Origin: Loxodes magnus | Taxonomy: Eukaryota > Ciliophora > Karyorelictea > Loxodida > Loxodidae | Direction of reading: 5' to 3' | DNA length: 64,000 bases | Assembly (NCBI GenBank): GCA_946699065.1 | Contig: CAMPDV010000015.1 | Span: 496,001 to 560,000 of the forward strand | Program-made: the position numbers and the translations under genes | Shown here: one piece after another, positions 36,370 to 49,324 of the stretch | How positions within the stretch are numbered: the stretch's first letter is position 1 | How the letters are laid out: each line of letters begins with the position of its first letter | The notes under the pieces: model-generated | Seen by the model: the letters and a program-made list of their open reading frames with translations, nothing else | What the model was told of the DNA's origin: nothing | Database searches by the model: none

Positions 36370-36869
36370 ATTTCTTTTAATCTTCAATCAGATCAGTTAT
36401 CCATTTTTTATCGAGGTTGGATTCCTTAACCATTTGTTTATGTGGATGGTTTCCACTCTTTTCATCTGACAAAGGTTTATTTTTTATTAAATTTTTTTTA
36501 GATATTATTGTTATTTATAAAAAATCTTGCTAGTTCTCTTCAGGTTCTTTAACCATTCTTTTTTCAAGTGTTTTATAACTAGAGTGTGCTTTAATATAAT
36601 TGGTAATATCAGAACCTTTTTATCTGCTTTTATTAGGGAAGAAAAAGTAATAAAGTTTTTTTAGGCTTCTTGCTACCTCAGCGATTTCAAATTATATTTA
36701 AAAATTTAATTGATTAGTCACGATTTTAAATCTCAATTTCTACAATAATTATTAGAACTTCTTCAATTTAACTATTTTAGGATCAACACCACTGTTGTTC
36801 TTCTATTAATACTTCATTTCAAGCAAGTTACTTCCTTAAATATATTGTTTCGTTGAAACATTATTAAAT
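36370..36869 (-). other. Possible coding segment next to a gag-like element
   Basis: The minus-strand reading MVKEPEENQQDFLQITIISK and its continuation are polar and protein-like; another frame has a knuckle-like RF-TGA-YYQ. May be the degraded end of another gag-like element. Confidence 0.25.
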
Positions 36870-37700
36870 AATAATAATAATAATAAGCTTAATTAATTTT
36901 TTTGTGGCTTTGAGGTATTTCAACCTTATTTCCTCTGACATTTAGTGATCGCTCCTAAATGCTAAAAATAAAAGTTCGGGTCACCCAGTTTTTTCGGAGT
37001 TCTGGAACTCGAATGGAAAATTCTTCTTCTGTAAATTCTTCCTTCCATCGTCACATAAATTCTTGTTAATTCTCTTCAGACTTCTTCGCTGTTTCTCTTC
37101 ATCTTTTCCTTGTATATCTTGCAATTCTCGAATCTATGGAATCTTGATTAGCACAGGTAACATCTCTTGAGAATCCTTCTAATATTGGTTGGTTCTATTT
37201 ACCTATCGTTTTCAACTTCCATTTTTATTTCTTAGATTAGAGGCTCTTCTCTTTTTTCTCCAAGTTACTATACTTCGATTTCTTATTTGACTAATCTTTC
37301 TATAGTATTTTAGCTATTTTCTAATAATTTTTTGTTTTCTTAATAATTTTACTTCTTCTTACAGAATACGTATAGATTTCAAAAGACTTTCAATTAATAA
37401 TTATTCTCATTTGTCTGTTTTTGTATCGTTTTTGAATTCTCTTATTTCCTATAGTTACTTGGTTTCTCGGTTTAGGAAGAAAGTCAATATTTTATTATTA
37501 TTTTTATTCTGTTTATTTAAGTTCTTATTTTGTTTAAGATTGTCTTAAATTTTCAACTATTTGAGGTTATTAAGATTAAGAAGATTATTATTTTATTAAA
37601 GAAGACGTGATGGATGAAGTATTAGAAGTCTCTGGTTTTTGCTCCTTTATCTATAAAGCCTGCAAAAAGCCATTCTTGAGACTTTCTGGGATTTTTTATT
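36870..37700 (-). mobile_element. Gag-like element, type d, 5'-truncated copy
   Basis: About 785 bases match 26875-27660 in inverse orientation with few differences. The similarity starts abruptly on the right at about 37690 (5' truncation). The 3' end is followed by a (TAA)n / (TTA)n tail at 36866-36888. Classical retroposed copy. Confidence 0.75.
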
Positions 37701-37884
37701 TTTAAAGTTAGTTTAATATTTTAAATATATATTTAATAATAAAGTATACCAAAAATATTTTTATTTAATTCTATTTTTAAAGAAAATTACAGAATATCTA
37801 AATTGATGTTCAAGAAGTGTAAGCTTAAAATTTATTTGCTATATAAAATACAATTGCATAATCTAATTATTATAATATTAAAAA

Positions 37885-38690
37885 ATGGAGTTTAATATTG
37901 GACAACACCATGCCAAAGGTTAAGAAAAGTAGGATAGAATAGAAACCCTTAAGATCCAAAAATAAAAAACTCTAGACTATTGATTAATCGAGCTCTTCCT
38001 CACCTTTTTAAGGCAAGCGTATTCAATCCTGAAGCTGTTGATCTAGAAAAGGAAAAAATTGAAAACTTTAAATAAGTAATAGTTAAACAAGAAGAATCAA
38101 TTTTTAATATTTCCAATTAGATAAACAAAATTTTAACCAACTATGATCACTAAACGAAGAAATTGATTAATTTAATTATTTACTAGTAAAAAATTATATT
38201 ACGCTAGAATAAATTTGACCGAGGACTTAACTTCCACCATCTTAAATCGCAAAAATGGTAATAGAAGCTAATTAAAATCAATTATCATATGCACTCGCTT
38301 CTCTATATCAAGTATAACAAGAGAGTAATAAAGATTAAGGTTCCTTTGTTAAAAGAATATAAGATATTGAAAAATAGATAGGAAAAAACAAAAAGAACAG
38401 TCGGTAGGAAGAAATGCTGATATTACCAATCAAATTGACATTTAATTAAAAACTGCTAAAGATCTAAAAATTAAAAAACAAGAGGAAGCAAAGCATTAAA
38501 AGAAGAACAAAAGATTCATTACTAAATCAGGATTATATGAAAGAAAAGCTTTTTAAGAAATCTTATACGAAAATAAGTTTACGGATAGTCTTCATTACCA
38601 AAAAGACTATGGAAATCAACTATGACAAAAAATCTGGATCGCTTAAAGCAGGTTGAAAATCCTGGAAAAAGTAAAATTCTTTTTAAATCT
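37885..38690 (+). mobile_element. Gag-like single-ORF element, type e, diverged
   Basis: Serine patch SSSSSPFQGK near 37993, knuckle C-TGA-YYQSN-TGA-HLIKNC near 38417, and RFITKSGLYERKAF near 38508. The 3' region has the hairpin ATAGTCT/AGACTAT near 38586, in the place where other type e copies have CGTGG/CCACG. Confidence 0.55.
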
Positions 38691-39099
38691 TTAAATAAAA
38701 TATTATACTATATAATCTAAATTATATATATATTATAGAATGATATTGTAAATACTCTTCTTCCTCTTAAGTTTTTAAATATAGAACTAGTTTTATAATA
38801 AACATCATAAGCTATATATCTTAAATAAACTTAAAATTAAATAAATTTTTCAATGCTTATTTTTATTTAGAATTGTTAATTAAATTTGGAAAATAAAAAT
38901 AAATACTATTTATGGGTTAAAATAGTAATGATAAAATTTTTTGGTATAAACAAATGTATTTATTGTTTTATTAATTTAGGAAGTTATTTGTAATCAATTT
39001 TAGAATATAAAAGTATTTTCATTATTTGAAAGATTTAATATATAAAAAATTGTTATTCTTTGTAGTTATAATAATAGGATAAATTAAGTTTAGCAATTT
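38691..39099. other. AT-rich stretch without recognised feature
   Basis: Nothing recognised. Confidence 0.3.
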
Positions 39100-39995
39100 T
39101 CGAGGATTTTCACCTCTTCATACTGGACATTAGATTGCTCCAGTGTTAAAAATAAAGTTTTAGATGTCTCTACTCCTCTCTCCTCCCATTACTCTTGTCA
39201 TTTCCGAATCTAGCCTTATTTCTAATTAAATTTTCTCTTGTAAATGTATCCTTATTCATTTAAGTATAATCTTTCTCTTATTTGTCTCTACTACATTTGT
39301 TTTTTCTTCCTCTACTGTGCTTGTATAGTTCTTTATTTATTCCAGTACTACGTCTTGAAATTTTGGAATTCCTTGCAGCTTCTTCATAAGTGTTCTGTCG
39401 AATTGCAGTAGTAACATTTCTTCACTACTTTTTGGAGTTTAACCTTAATCTTCCTATTGGTCTCTTCAATCATCATTGGATCTCCCCTTTGCTCATCTAA
39501 TTTCTTTTCTAGTATTTCCAGTCTAATACTCATATCAGATTGTTTCTGAAGCTAATTTTAGAATTAGCTACTCTGGCCTTAAGATATGTTTCAGAAAGCG
39601 CTTAGTTCTCTTTCTTAGGACATAAATCTGGATTCTATTCCTTCCGCTAGGTTGAATTTTTCCATCAGTTTCTCATTGTCCTTTCTCAGTTTCCTAACCT
39701 CTTCCTGGAGGTTTAGTACCACTTTGATGAGCTGTTCCATGCTCATCTGGCCAGAAGAATTGAACTTTGAGACCTCCTGGTGCAGAGCAGACTTCATCTG
39801 CTTTCTGGGCTTCTCATCTGAGGTTGGAGTTATCTCATGTGTTGTCTTCTGAGCTTGTTTCTGTTCCTCTTCAGGTTGTTAGAATTAAGAAAAAGGTTAG
39901 AGTTAAGGATAAGAAGACTATCCAAGATTGGATTCAGGTTTTCTCTCCAACTTTTTGGAGGCGGTGTAGAAACCTCTTTTGAATCCTTTCATTTT
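39100..39995 (-). mobile_element. Gag-like single-ORF element, type a, best-preserved copy
   Basis: The minus strand is one continuous frame of about 290 residues using TAA, TAG and TGA as sense. Order: basic N-terminus, coiled coil (LNLQEEVRKLRKDNEKLMEK), DPMMIEETNRK, CCHC knuckle CYYCNSTEHL-TGA-RSC near 39410, Q/K-rich linker, LNEQGYIYKRKF motif. G+C is markedly higher than its surroundings, so this may be a young copy. The knuckle TGA matches the TGA of the 18540 element. Confidence 0.65.
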
Positions 39996-41060
39996 TTTAT
40001 ATAAAAATTATTGGCTAAATTACAGTATAGATAATCAAATAAGAGATGCCAATGTTCTTAAAATAAAAAAATATATAAAGTAAAAAGTATAAAGTATAAA
40101 TAAAACTATTAAATACATTAAAACCAATTAAAAAAATTATTTAAAGAGTAAAATTATATAACTAAAACATAATTTCCAAATAAAAAGATAAATTGATTAA
40201 TGAAAATAATTAAATAAGAAACAATTTTTTTCTAAATTTATTAATCTTAATTTGTATTTAGTGACTACATTTAATTAATATTTATTAATCTTAAGCTTAC
40301 CTTGGATTTTAATGACAGAAATAAATTTTCTTTTATAAAAATTAAAAATTTCTAAAATATTAATATTAATTTAAAATAATTAAAAGAAAGTGTAGATATA
40401 TTAAGAATCATCTGATTACTATTCAAATATTTTGGAGGTCTCTCTGGAGATTATCCGGCTTTGATAGGAGTTTGAAATCTATGATTATAGAGTATGCATT
40501 AAAACATATGTTGTTTCGGTTATAGGAACTAATCAAAATAATATCCCTTTTATATCTATCAAGAAATAATTCAGAGGATGCAGCAAGATTAGAACTAGGT
40601 TGTCAAAACTCTAAACGTTTATAATTAATAAATTTTAATTGATTTTTATTTGTTTGAATTTGTATGTTTTATCAATTTTAAAATATTATGCAATATATAA
40701 ATTATAATAGTTCTAGTTTAAGTAAAATATTTAAGCTTTCAATTAAAATAAATTAATTAATTTATGTTAAAAACTTTTAGTTAAGTTTAAAATAATTATA
40801 GTAATATAAATAACTCATCGACTTCCAGATTACAACCATACATATAATTTTGTTAACTAAATAAATAAGCATTTTAAGATGTATTTTAGATTATTCATTA
40901 AAATAATTAAAATAAAATAAATTATATAAGTACAGAATCTATTTATTAAAATTGTTTTTTCAAATTTGCGAATTTAGATTAAACTGATAGCTAAACAAAG
41001 AACTATAAAAAAAAATGTTTATGATATATAGTGTTAACTTTATTAGTAAGTTAAATCTTT
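39996..41060. other. AT-rich stretch, unassigned
   Basis: A richer patch at 40430-40600 gives the plus-strand reading FGGLSGDYPALIGV but no recognisable gene. Confidence 0.2.
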
Positions 41061-41639
41061 TTTATAATTTTTGGATATCAAGATTCAAAAAAGCAGTTAA
41101 ATATGATAGGGAATTTAATAAAATTACATTAGAGCTAAATAAAATAAAAAGTGAATTGAAAATTAATTTATATAAATATTTAATCTTCTTTCCAACCTTT
41201 ATCAATTTTTTATTTTTCCAAACTCATAAAAATAGGCTATTGAAATTTTAAATAAGATAGTTCGAATAAATATTAAAGCTATTTAACTTATTATTAGTCT
41301 TTATTAAATAATAATATTAAATTCTCTAGATCAAATTGGCAACACATTTTTCACTTTAAATTATACAGCATTTTGCTATTATAATTTAAATTTAACTAAA
41401 ATAGTCTTGTGACAACTTTTCTTTGTTGGAATTACTTCCTTCAATTCAAGATGTTATAATGCTATTTAAAATTTTTTCATTTCTTCACACTTTCATACTC
41501 ATTTTCTTCTTCAGCTTGATCATCTTCTTCTTGTTATTATAATTTTAATATATATTTTACAAGTTTTATTTTTATCTATTAAAGGATATAAATAATGCTA
41601 TACGATATTATATGATAAATTTAATATTTTCCTTTTTAA
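41061..41639. other. Segment with a conserved partner at 54000-54290
   Basis: About 90 bases (41410-41500) match 54150-54240 in inverse orientation, including ttgaattgaaggaagtaattcca. One strand reads LNWRKQFQQ (TGA as Trp), the other LLELLPSI. I cannot decide which strand codes. Confidence 0.3.
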
Positions 41640-42560
41640 GGTATATCTTCCCTTTTGGAAGATAAAAGTTAATGTTTCCTGCTGTTTAATAAAAAAATTT
41701 GGAATTCAAGCTTTTAGCTCTGGAACTTGCATAATCTTGCTTTTCATGCTTAATATTTTCTTCCTTTTAAAGACTGATCTTTCTTTGTATCACTTCCCTT
41801 TGTTATGATGTAGATTGGCTATTTAATCTCATAATATTTTGTCTTGAATCAATTTTTATGTCTAGTGTTTATTGCAATTTTTAATAAGGTATTATGAGAA
41901 TTTGCAATAATAGCATTACTTACACGACTTGATTATTCATATTTTAAGTCTTTTTTTTTTCTTCAATCTTCATTTGCACGTCTCGATTCTCATTTTGTTA
42001 ATTTCTTGGTTTCTTAATACGATGAAGCTTTTCTTCTAATTACTCACGTTTCCTTATAGCTTAAGTGAGAAACAATTTTGGCCGTTCATAGTTGAAAAAT
42101 ACTTCCATCTAACATTCATAACTCTCAATTCTGGATATATCCTATTTATTTTCTCTTAAAGCTTTTCTGGGATTTTCTAGTTGAGATGCCTATACTTCTA
42201 AACTCTTCCTGAAGGTAATAATCATTTAAACTAGTCAAGCAGATGGACTTACTCAGTCCCGAAGTCAAAGGCATGCACTTTTTGGTTCATTAAAACTTCT
42301 TGTCATTTACTTGGTTGTTCTTCAATTGCTGATATTCTTGTATACTATTTGAAAAGCTCTTATTTATTCTTTTTAATTTATGCTATAATGGGGATATTTG
42401 CCTTGCCTAACTCCCTCAAAGAAGTTTTCATTAAATTTAGAAAAAAGATTAAGTCAATTGAAAAGTAGGAGTATGCTTAAGAATTGACCTTTCTGGTTTT
42501 TTTTCCTATTAAGAGACGATAAAAAGTATTTTCAGAAGCAGTTAATCATTTTTTTGATAT
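41640..42560 (-). mobile_element. Gag-like single-ORF element, degraded
   Basis: A knuckle remnant CYYCKFS...LIKNC lies near 41880 on the minus strand. The 3' end (41650-41690) matches that of 8805-9690 (agcaggaaacattaac). Confidence 0.45.
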
Positions 42561-42635
42561 TAATAATGTTGTATTAAGTCTACCAAATTTATAAAATATT
42601 AATAATTGCATAATTTTATTTATTATATATATATA

Positions 42636-43066
42636 AAATGGATGTCGGCCGAGTCTGACAAATTAGTAGGTAATTTGGTGCAGTGTATACTGCGATGCGA
42701 GTAATCTCGCACTAGATGCCACCACGGGGAAGGGTGGATAAGCTCCGTTGAGACATACCTAACTTACCCCGAGGGTTCTCTCTAGCAGTATAAAAGTTTG
42801 ACTGACGGGCCTTCAAATTACCGACTTAATAACTAATTCTTATTTGGACCTTATTAAAGAAGACTGAAGCATTTGACTCAAGATTTAAGAATAAATTTTA
42901 ATAAGAAGATTCCCCATTTGGAGAAGCTGTCATGGCTCATCGGACCTCTAGAATTAAAACAGAAAAATGAGAACATTTTTCTTAATATTAAATAATAATA
43001 TTGAAAGAGCTGCGCGCCAATGAGATGCTACGCGCTCTATAATCATTTTTATTTATTTATAAATCT
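42636..43066 (+). mobile_element. SINE, family B, copy 3
   Basis: Starts tataaaatggatgtcggcc and ends with the stem-loop gagctgcgcgcc...gctacgcgctctataatc and a TTTA tail. The segment gcactagatgccaccacgggg is identical in form to the other family B copies. Confidence 0.78.
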
Positions 43067-44251
43067 AAGTTTTCAGGATATATCAATTAGTCATAAAAAG
43101 TTAAATGGTAAATAATTTTTTTAATAGTGATAAGACTCAGCATCAAGGAGCAGACTACAAGGAAGAAAAACAGAAACTAGCAAGACAGAAAATTAAAAAA
43201 AAAAACCGCACCATTTTTTGCAATGAGCTCTTTTAAAAAAATAGAAAAAAAGCAAAAGCATCTTTTTATCTTTCGTGGTTAATATAATAATGGAAGCACA
43301 CTAATTTATTATTATTAATTTAATTATTAAGGAAGAAAATAAAAATGATTGTAGTATTTAATATAATTATGTAAGAGATAAATAAAATTTAGTAAGTGAA
43401 TTAAAAATTAATCTTAATTAAAATTTGAATCTTTCTGTTAAATCTAGTTTATTATCTAACTAAATCAAAAATTAATTTATATTCTATACTTCAACCCTCT
43501 CTTGTAGCAACTTTACTTTTAGCTGACAAAAATTTAAAAAGAGGAAAAAGATTTTAAAGTCTGATTAAAAAATGATTTGTACCTCTTTGTTTTTAGTAAT
43601 GCCATATAATTTAATTGGTATTAGATATAAATTGTTTTAATTTAATATTCTATTTTTAAATATTTATATCTAATTTAATAAGTGAAGGCAATTATAATAA
43701 TGATAAATCTTCTTATCGAAAAGCATAAGATATGATGTTTAGTAATAAATGGCTATTTGAGTAATTAGCACTTTAAGTATTAATAATGGTATAATAATCT
43801 TAATTATAAGAGAATGATTAAAACTTACTATGAAGTAAGGAAAATAACTATTTTACTTTAAACTAAATAGATTATTAAAACTTATTTATTTACTATTTAC
43901 TGCCCTTTTATTTTCTTTAGCAGCTTTAATACTTAAAAGTCACTATTAAAAACTGCATTTCTTCTACAATCTGTAGAGATTATCAATGATATGTATCATG
44001 CAAATTCAAAACTTTGTGATTTAAATATAATTAATATCTTTCAAGCTAAACTAAAGAAAAAGGAGACATTTAAAATAAATTACGTATAATCAAAGGAGAT
44101 GTAAGGAAATAAGCAATAAGTTAGATAAAATAATTAATGACTAGATTGTGTAATAAATATAGGATTTTAAATAATTAAGAAATAAACTTAAACACCAGCT
44201 AAAAAATAAATTACTTAAACAAAATAGGAAGTTATCATAGCTGCTCTATAG
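43067..44251. other. AT-rich stretch at the outer edge of the inverted repeat
   Basis: A less AT-rich patch at 43130-43260 may be a retroelement remnant. The rest gives leucine-rich readings on the plus strand only as weak hints. Confidence 0.2.
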
Positions 44252-45301
44252 CCATTAAACTTATCTCTTCTAGACATTATCTTTAATCTACTTCTAACTC
44301 AATTTTATTAAGTCTTTAAATGGAATCTTATTATAAACAATATTTGAATAAAAAGGTTTTAAATAGATGCATCTCAAATGATTAAGATATGAAATTAAAA
44401 TCAAAGTAATATTAATTGATAAAATGATAAAGGCTAAAGGGTACTATTATCATTGAGTGAAAATAACTATTAATTTATAAACTCTTAAAAATGAAAAGAT
44501 TTTCAATATAAGTTTAAATATAATTTTACTAATTTAAAGTTACTAATTTTAAAACTACTAAAATAGTTAAAAATACTAAAGTGAAAAGGTTAAATAATTA
44601 TTAAACTAAAATAAAAATTAAGTTTATGCTTAATTTTGTTTAAAATTAACCTTAAATCCATTTCTAAAATTAGATATCATAAAGTATTTTATAATATAGC
44701 ATTATTATAAAATTATAATAGGTTACTTGCTTATCAAAATATACAAAGCGGCAGTCTTTCCATCATTGCTATACTAAACTTTCGTATCTTTACTTTTTAA
44801 GTATTTTCTATTATATAATTATTTTTTTCTTTGAAAATAGGATAATTTAGGCTTTGAGTTCTAGATAGAAGATTATTCAGATAGACTTTTAAATGTAATT
44901 TGATATCCTAAGTTTAGATATTTGGTAGCTTAGATGAATTAATTCTGATAAATAGTAAATAAAAATCTTTTTATTTAAGTAATTATTTTAAATTATCTAA
45001 CTTGGTTTAAAATCTATTTTTCATTATAATTTTTACTAGAAGTTGTATTGAGTTTTTTACGTATTTTTTAACTTTCTTTAATTTATAGATAAAATATTAG
45101 GCCTTTTGGATTACAAAGCATTTTTAAATTTTTCATGAGAAATTGGTACTTTCTAAGTACTTAGAGTAATAATAAATCTAATTATTTATTTTAAGATTTT
45201 TTCTACTCATTAAAACTTAAAATCCTTTTTGGTAATTCTTAGCTTTGTGTCACATGTTAAAGAATAAGAAACTTAGTTTTATTAAACGTTTAAATAATTA
45301 T
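44252..45301. repeat. Large inverted repeat, left arm
   Basis: Near-identical inverse copy of 62961-64000. The right arm runs off the window end, so the true length is at least 1.05 kb. Spacer about 17.7 kb. The arm may be coding (leucine-rich readings on both strands), unproven. Confidence 0.9.
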
Positions 45302-45345
45302 TAATCATAAAATTAAAATTTAATTGTTTTAATTTTTGATGAACC

Positions 45346-46258
45346 TCAAATCAATCTTCTACAAATCGGACAAGTTCTACTTATTAATAAACTCTTTTAG
45401 AGACAATCTGTGTGAAACTAATGATTGCATGAAGTAGTTTGATTTGATTTTATAAATGAAAATTCTTCTTGACAAATAGGACATATACTTTCTTTTTATT
45501 CAGGAGCTTTTTCTTTAAATTATAGACTTAAATTTTTTATTTTTTTATCTTTTCTTTACACATTTGAAATGTAAGATTTTGATGAATTCTCTAAATTTTA
45601 AATTTGATACCTCTAGTATTTTATTAAGGAGCTTTTTCTTTAAATTATAGACCTGATTTTTTTTTTTTTTTATATTTTCTTTACACGCTTGAAATGTAAG
45701 ATTTTGATGAATTCTCTAAATTTTAAATTTGATACCTCTAGTATTTTATTAAGGAGCTTTTTCTTTAAATTATGAATCTAAATTTCTTACCCCTTCATCT
45801 TTTCTTCACACGCTTGGAATGTAAGTTTCTCTCGATCAATCTAAATAGTTGTTACTAATTTATAAATTTCTCGAAAAAATAGGTTCCTTAATTTATTAAT
45901 TAGTGTCTTCAGCTCTATACATTTCAAAATAAATAAATCAGAATAATAGAAAGCCAAATGAAAGTAACTAAAAAGTTTAATTTTCAACCAATATAAATAT
46001 TATATGATCAATTGAAAAAACTGCGAAATTTATTTGTCAGAATTTTTGACTTTCATACCACCCATACTATTTAAGCTGTGATAAAATGTAGTAAAGCTAA
46101 GCTAAATGTAGAGCTAAAGCTAAAACATGCGAGAATCACAATAATATTTAAGAAACATCTCTTTCACTTGAATCAATCAGATTGAATATAATCAAGCAAC
46201 CAAGCACAGCTGAAAGAATTATTGAAACAATAGTTGATTGTCTCGTTAAGTATTCCAT
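45346..46258 (-). CDS. Four-helix membrane / coiled-coil / RING-H2 protein with triplicated coil unit
   Basis: Same family as 21433-22395. The N-terminal helical part includes DRDV/ERDVSQILL-TGA-F and DHIIFILVEN; GFLLF-TGA-FIYFE aligns with CFVLI-TGG-IYLFE of 61993-62904, a direct TGA/TGG match. The coiled coil consists of three near-identical units of about 125 bases at about 45505-45830. The RING-H2 is intact: CPIC...CNHQFHTDC...CPIC. The span is 913 bases, not a multiple of three. The break lies within the tandem units, whose A/T homopolymers differ in length (14 to 16), so one copy slipped. Either a pseudogene by one slip, a sequencing length error, or a tolerated shift. Convergent with sequence of the left arm. 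Confidence 0.7.
45500..45830. repeat. Tandem triplication inside a RING gene
   Basis: Three units of about 125, 125 and 80 bases sharing aaggagctttttctttaaat and gaattctctaaattttaaat. They lengthen the coiled coil. Confidence 0.85.
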
Positions 46259-46274
46259 GTATAATTATAGAAAA

Positions 46275-46495
46275 AAGGCTTTTAAATAATAATTTACAAT
46301 ACAAAATGATTATTATGAAATACTTTATATAATAAATTCTCTTCATAGCATTTTAATAATAAATTACATCATAAAGTGATAATTATGAAATGCTATATAT
46401 AATAAGCATCGCTTATAATAGCATATAGTTAACTTAAACAAATTATATAGTAAGTAAATTATTATGAAATTATTATTTAATAAATTATTATATAT
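46275..46495 (-). promoter_or_regulatory. Upstream block of RING gene, tandem copies
   Basis: Three copies of the unit tttattatataaagyatttcataat + atattgtaa spaced about 55-100 bases apart; the proximal one is 40 bases above the ATG at 46258. Confidence 0.6.
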
Positions 46496-46499
46496 AAAA

Positions 46500-47090
46500 T
46501 GGCTCTAAGAAATACAGACCTCTTCAGCTAGATCTAATTACTCTTAGTAGGATTTAGCCAATTATATCTATCTTCTTTAGGTGGAGAATCAAAATGTAGT
46601 AAAAGTTATTATTGAACTTTATCAGCCAACTTAAGAACTGATCAACACTACGTAAATTATAAATATCGAAACTTAACGATAGTAATCTCCTCTAAACCAG
46701 TCGGAGAGTAATGGTATGTTGGTAATGGAAGTGGCCAGGGTAAAAGTACGGAGCTGACGAATTTTAATAAAATAAAAGAAAATAATAGAAAAATAATGGT
46801 AGATATATTTAAAATACTCTGTACAAGTGAAGGCTAATTTTATAGGAAAAAATAGTCCAATTAAATAAAGAAGCAGCCGAAATCAATAACAGTCAAATAT
46901 TTCAATAGAAAATGATTGGGATTTAACCTATTGGGAAGAATCTAGAAAAGATATCTTAAAATTACCAAGATTTATGTCAGTGAAGATCCAAGGGAGTTTG
47001 AAATTAATATTTATATTTATATTTAAATAATAAACTAATATGTGGTAAGACAAATAAATGTGACTCCGCAATGGAAAATTATGTAATTAT
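46500..47090 (+). mobile_element. Gag-like element, type b, internally shortened
   Basis: 5' and 3' parts match 24465-25165 in inverse orientation, but no CCHC knuckle is visible. The start context atataaaatggctc is the same as in other elements. Confidence 0.45.
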
Positions 47091-47479
47091 GTTATAATAT
47101 CAAATATTTTTATGCTTTATTAGTATTTTAAGTTACATTGTTCAATCTCCATTGGATTGTGCACAGCTTTAATCATAACTTGTTCTGGGTATATTTAACT
47201 AAGATTTCTAACTTTTATAATTTTTCTTCTGCTCTTTTAATTTCTTAATTAAATAGATGTGTAGAATCTTTTAATCTTGATTCTGTTTTTAGGATTTTAT
47301 TATCATTTAGAATTAGTTAATTTGTAGGCCAAGGTGGTTTATTTGATAAATTAGTTGTCGCACCGCATCCTATAGTTTTTTTAGTCTACAACGGATAAAT
47401 CTCAACCAGGGTATCTTATTGTTAGTGTAGAAGGTTTATTTTAGGTAATTTATTTCTTATGTGCCATTATATTTTATAA
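47091..47479 (-). CDS. Possible small host gene
   Basis: ATG at 47467 begins MAHKKQITQNKPSTLTIRYP (with TAA as Gln). A second frame from about 47390 to 47100 gives an N/K/E-rich helical product. An intron or frame break would be needed to join them; no family is recognised. Confidence 0.3.
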
Positions 47480-48235
47480 TAGATATAATAATTAATTATA
47501 GTGGTTCTACCATTATTAAGTTCAATTGCATCTGTTCTTATAATTTCTACTGCTTCATGTAAAATTGCTCATTGATTTATTTTTCTTCTTTTTCTACTGC
47601 TAAATTTTTTTTTCTAGTATGATATGACCTTATGGTCCTCTTATATCGTCTTCATTTTAACATTGCTTGATTCAGTTATTACTTCATGCAGATCTAATAC
47701 TTAGTAGAATTTTCTTCTATAAATATGTCCTTATTGTGTGTAGTATAGTTAATCCAGCTTATTTAAGATTTATGTTTTTTCTATCTATTTTTTTAATTTA
47801 ATTATTGAAAATTATCTGAATAAGTTTTCTCTTCTCTTGCAAAACCAGCATCTTGGAATCTTTCTCTTCTTTTAGATTTATATTAACTCCTTCTCATAGT
47901 CCATTGGATCTTCATTGGATTAACGTTTCAAATACATTGATTGCATATATGTTGTAATCTAATTAAGCTTCTCTTCTATTTGAACTATCTTATATTCACT
48001 TGCAAAGAATCAAGACTACTACTGATTTCCTTTTTAAAAAGTTATTATTTTGCCTGATCTTCACGATCCATGATGACGTACTCTTTATTTTTTAGTTAAA
48101 TTCCTAGACTTAGTTTAGAGATTCTAATTTTCCTAGTATTATTTCTATAATTCCTTTTAGTAATTAAGATTCAAGGTTGTCTATATATTTTCTTTATTCG
48201 AGATAGAAATAATTGTTTACATATTTTATTTATAT
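47480..48235 (-). mobile_element. Gag-like single-ORF element, type b
   Basis: Minus strand: knuckle CWFCKRREN near 47845 with TGG for Trp. The 3' end at 47485-47520 (gtagaaccactataatt) matches the type b ends at about 53255 and 55615. Confidence 0.5.
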
Positions 48236-48262
48236 AATAATAGAGTATTATAAAGAACCCCT

Positions 48263-49039
48263 ATGAATATTAAGTCACTATGCAATTTTACAAATTTTAC
48301 TCGTAATTGGAATTTTAAGCTTAGCAATTATTTCTGATATAGTGGATTTCTTTATAAAATCAAGAAAAAGTGATCTTTGCTATTTAAAAATTAGGGAACA
48401 TTTTCCTAATACTTTTAAATAGATTTTAAGCATGCTAGTGACAGCAATTTGTTCTTAGTGGAATCATAAGTAAAACTAAATAACTTTTAAAGATGCAGTA
48501 GGATAAGTGAATACCTATTGTAAGTAGAAATATAGATATTTAAATTGTTTATTTTTCCTTACACTTATACAAGACTAACTATACATATGATAAAGTTATA
48601 ATCTCTATTTAAAAACTTAGAATTTCTTCTCTCAATTTCTAGTATTATTTAAAATAATCGCACTACCTCATTAAGCACTTAGGATATGCATTTGCTAGCA
48701 TATACATATATAGATAGACGTATGAAACTCAGCAAGATTTTATTCAAGAATTCAAAGATTTTATAATCTATAATATACTTAAACTTATAGCCTACTCTCA
48801 GAGCTATATAAGTCATAATTTCTTTATTTAAAGACAACTTTAGTAAAATGATTTAAGGATTAATTTTCTTCATTCAAGGTTGATTCGAAACAAAATCCAG
48901 ACTTTAAAGCAAGGTGATGAATGAATATAAGAACTACAGTATTAGTTGAAAACATAGATAAGAAAGAAAAAGATATGAAAGATTAATGAAGCAAAACTAG
49001 TGATTTGGGAGTTTCTAAGAATATATTTATTAATTTTGA
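48263..49039 (+). CDS. Possible host gene, unknown function
   Basis: ATG 48263 to TGA 49037 is a 258-codon frame. It contains five further in-frame TGA and one TGG, a high Trp load if all are Trp. The composition is protein-like but no domain or paralog supports it, and every frame is open in this code. Confidence 0.25.
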
Positions 49040-49324
49040 AATTGGTAAAAATATATTAAATCATATTAGTTAATTAAATCAATAAAATCATAATTCTATT
49101 TTTGCTTGAGAACGAATTTCAAATTATAATGTCTAAATTTTGAAATCTAAATTAATTAAAAATATTTAATTGATAAATTTATTTTGATTCTTAAATTTAG
49201 ATCCAAAAAGAAGAAAATGAAGCTTATAAAATTATGTAAAATAATTTTAGATGAAGAATGCCAAATTCACCTATTTTTCAAATTATTAAATACAAATACT
49301 TAATTGAATGTTTGGCATTCTTGG

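Noticed and set aside
39652-39982. Plus-strand ORFs of 66 and 71 codons under the standard code
   Set aside because: They are the reverse strand of a well-conserved gag-like ORF (39100-39995, minus).
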